From Alphaproteobacteria bacterium (GTDB taxonomy: Bacteria > Pseudomonadota > Alphaproteobacteria > Micavibrionales > Micavibrionaceae), in the NCBI GenBank assembly GCA_030147745.1, contig JASBUS010000029.1, forward strand, positions 1 to 36,428: 36,428 nt of DNA, given 5' to 3'. How positions within the stretch are numbered: position 1 is the stretch's first letter; every line of letters starts with the position of its first letter. Shown piece by piece: positions 35,712-36,428 of the stretch. Below the pieces are notes generated by a model that had not been told where the DNA came from, made no database searches, and saw nothing but the letters and a program-made list of their open reading frames with translations. The translations under genes and the position numbers were made by a program.

Positions 35712-36425
35712 CTATTGATCACCCAGTTTTTCTGCGCCTGCAGCCGTTGAAAAATTTAAGTCATCGGCATTAAATATGTTATAAGCATGATGTGCGCCGT
35801 CTTCCTTAAAGACGACCAAATTTTTTGAGCTCATCATATAAATGGGCTGCATGATTTTGTCCATCTCATCAAATGTTGGCACGCTATTATTGATACTCCG
35901 CATGACATGATGCACGCCATCACCGCGATCAACCTCTAGCACCGCATGTGCAGTCGGCTTCCCCTTAAAGTCAATCATACCAATAAGAATATGGGCGCGT
36001 TCCTTAACATCCCAACCATGAATATGCAGCGCCACGGCCTTTAGCAAAGCAATATCTTCACAATCACCGCCTTCAACCAAAGTTTCATAGGGCGGCGCCC
36101 AATAATCTTTATGATAATGTTGGTAATCATCAACATAGGCCACAGCTTCATTAGTTAAGCTGTTAATCGCCGTGATCAGCGCAAGGCCTTCATGATGATC
36201 AAGCGCCTTTACCGCTTTGAGCCAAGAAACAACTTTCGGATGCGTTGATTCTTCGAGCTTTGTTAGCTCTGCCTCCGCATCATGATTCCAGCGCGCAAGA
36301 CGCTGCGTCAATTTATGAAACTCAGGCGGAATTGGCGCATAAATCGTTTCCGTATAGCGATGCTGAAATAAACGTTCTTCAGCAAGCATGAGACACGGTA
36401 GCGCCATAATAATCAGTAGGCACAT
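35712..36425 (-). CDS. LapG-like transglutaminase-fold cysteine protease (BTLCP family), possibly 5'-incomplete
   Basis: At least 237 residues from an ATG 3 bp inside the right edge. MCLLIIMALPCLMLAEE looks like a signal peptide, but the frame reaches the edge, so the true start may lie outside. The catalytic block VEGGDCEDIALLKAVAL gives Cys122, and KPTAHAVLEV gives His160; the 38-residue Cys-His spacing fits LapG-like proteases. The third member, normally Asp in an LDN context, falls at INN (Asn179/Asn180), so it seems replaced by Asn. LapG proteins cut surface adhesins in the periplasm; neither an adhesin nor lapD is in view. The substrate is inferred only from the family. Confidence 0.8.
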   Translation of the reverse strand: MCLLIIMALPCLMLAEERLFQHRYTETIYAPIPPEFHKLTQRLARWNHDAEAELTKLEESTHPKVVSWLKAVKALDHHEGLALITAINSLTNEAVAYVDDYQHYHKDYWAPPYETLVEGGDCEDIALLKAVALHIHGWDVKERAHILIGMIDFKGKPTAHAVLEVDRGDGVHHVMRSINNSVPTFDEMDKIMQPIYMMSSKNLVVFKEDGAHHAYNIFNADDLNFSTAAGAEKLGDQ

Positions 36426-36428
36426 AGC

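Overview
The window looks like chromosomal DNA of an alphaproteobacterium. RpoB/RpoC have alphaproteobacterial N-termini, a DUF4174 protein is present, dnaB-alr, radA and cvpA sit near each other, and a MlaE/MlaF pair lies beside a class A PBP. Codon use and composition are fairly even throughout. I see no tRNA, rRNA, CRISPR array, insertion sequence, prophage or integrase. I cannot assign a family or genus from sequence alone.

Layout. (1) 1-9544, minus strand: the RNA polymerase/stalk region, rplJ-rplL, then an unexpected membrane-anchored subtilisin-like protease with an ankyrin-like segment, then rpoB and the 5' part of rpoC. The rpoC fragment is cut by the window edge inside its NADFDGD motif. 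rplJ has a good promoter and a structured leader of about 185 nt. rplL ends in a strong intrinsic terminator. The protease and rpoB each have their own TTGACA promoter candidate, so the usual rplJL-rpoBC co-transcription is probably broken here. (2) 9545-13004: a small accessory block with a nucleoside hydrolase, a PLP-dependent D-cysteine desulfhydrase-like enzyme, an exported DUF4174 protein and a 2-oxoglutarate/Fe(II) oxygenase. (3) 13281-14108: secE-nusG, closed by an intrinsic terminator and not followed by rplK-rplA. (4) 14237-20218: an unusually long RNase R-like protein with two RNB domains in tandem, the first apparently inactive, then pheT without pheS. (5) 20219-22008: a 323-bp non-coding stretch and a sigma-54-dependent response regulator. 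(6) 22011-27012, minus strand: mlaE-mlaF, a secreted cysteine-containing protein with an internal repeat, and PBP1A. (7) 27179-27511: a small orphan gene. (8) 27522-30206, minus strand: dnaB-alr. A divergent spacer with three DnaA-box-like 9-mers separates it from (9) 30383-35707, plus strand: rpe, heparinase II/III-like, radA, cvpA and an SDR overlapping cvpA. (10) A LapG-like transglutaminase-fold cysteine protease convergent with the SDR at the right edge.

Most genes are housekeeping functions: transcription, ribosome stalk, Sec export, RNA decay, tRNA charging, cell-wall synthesis, lipid asymmetry, replication and recombination. The points most worth a second look are the tandem-RNB RNase R, the cryptic subtilase lodged between rplL and rpoB, the break-up of the secE-nusG-rplKAJL-rpoBC cluster, the DnaA-box cluster between dnaB and rpe, and the internally duplicated secreted protein beside mlaEF.
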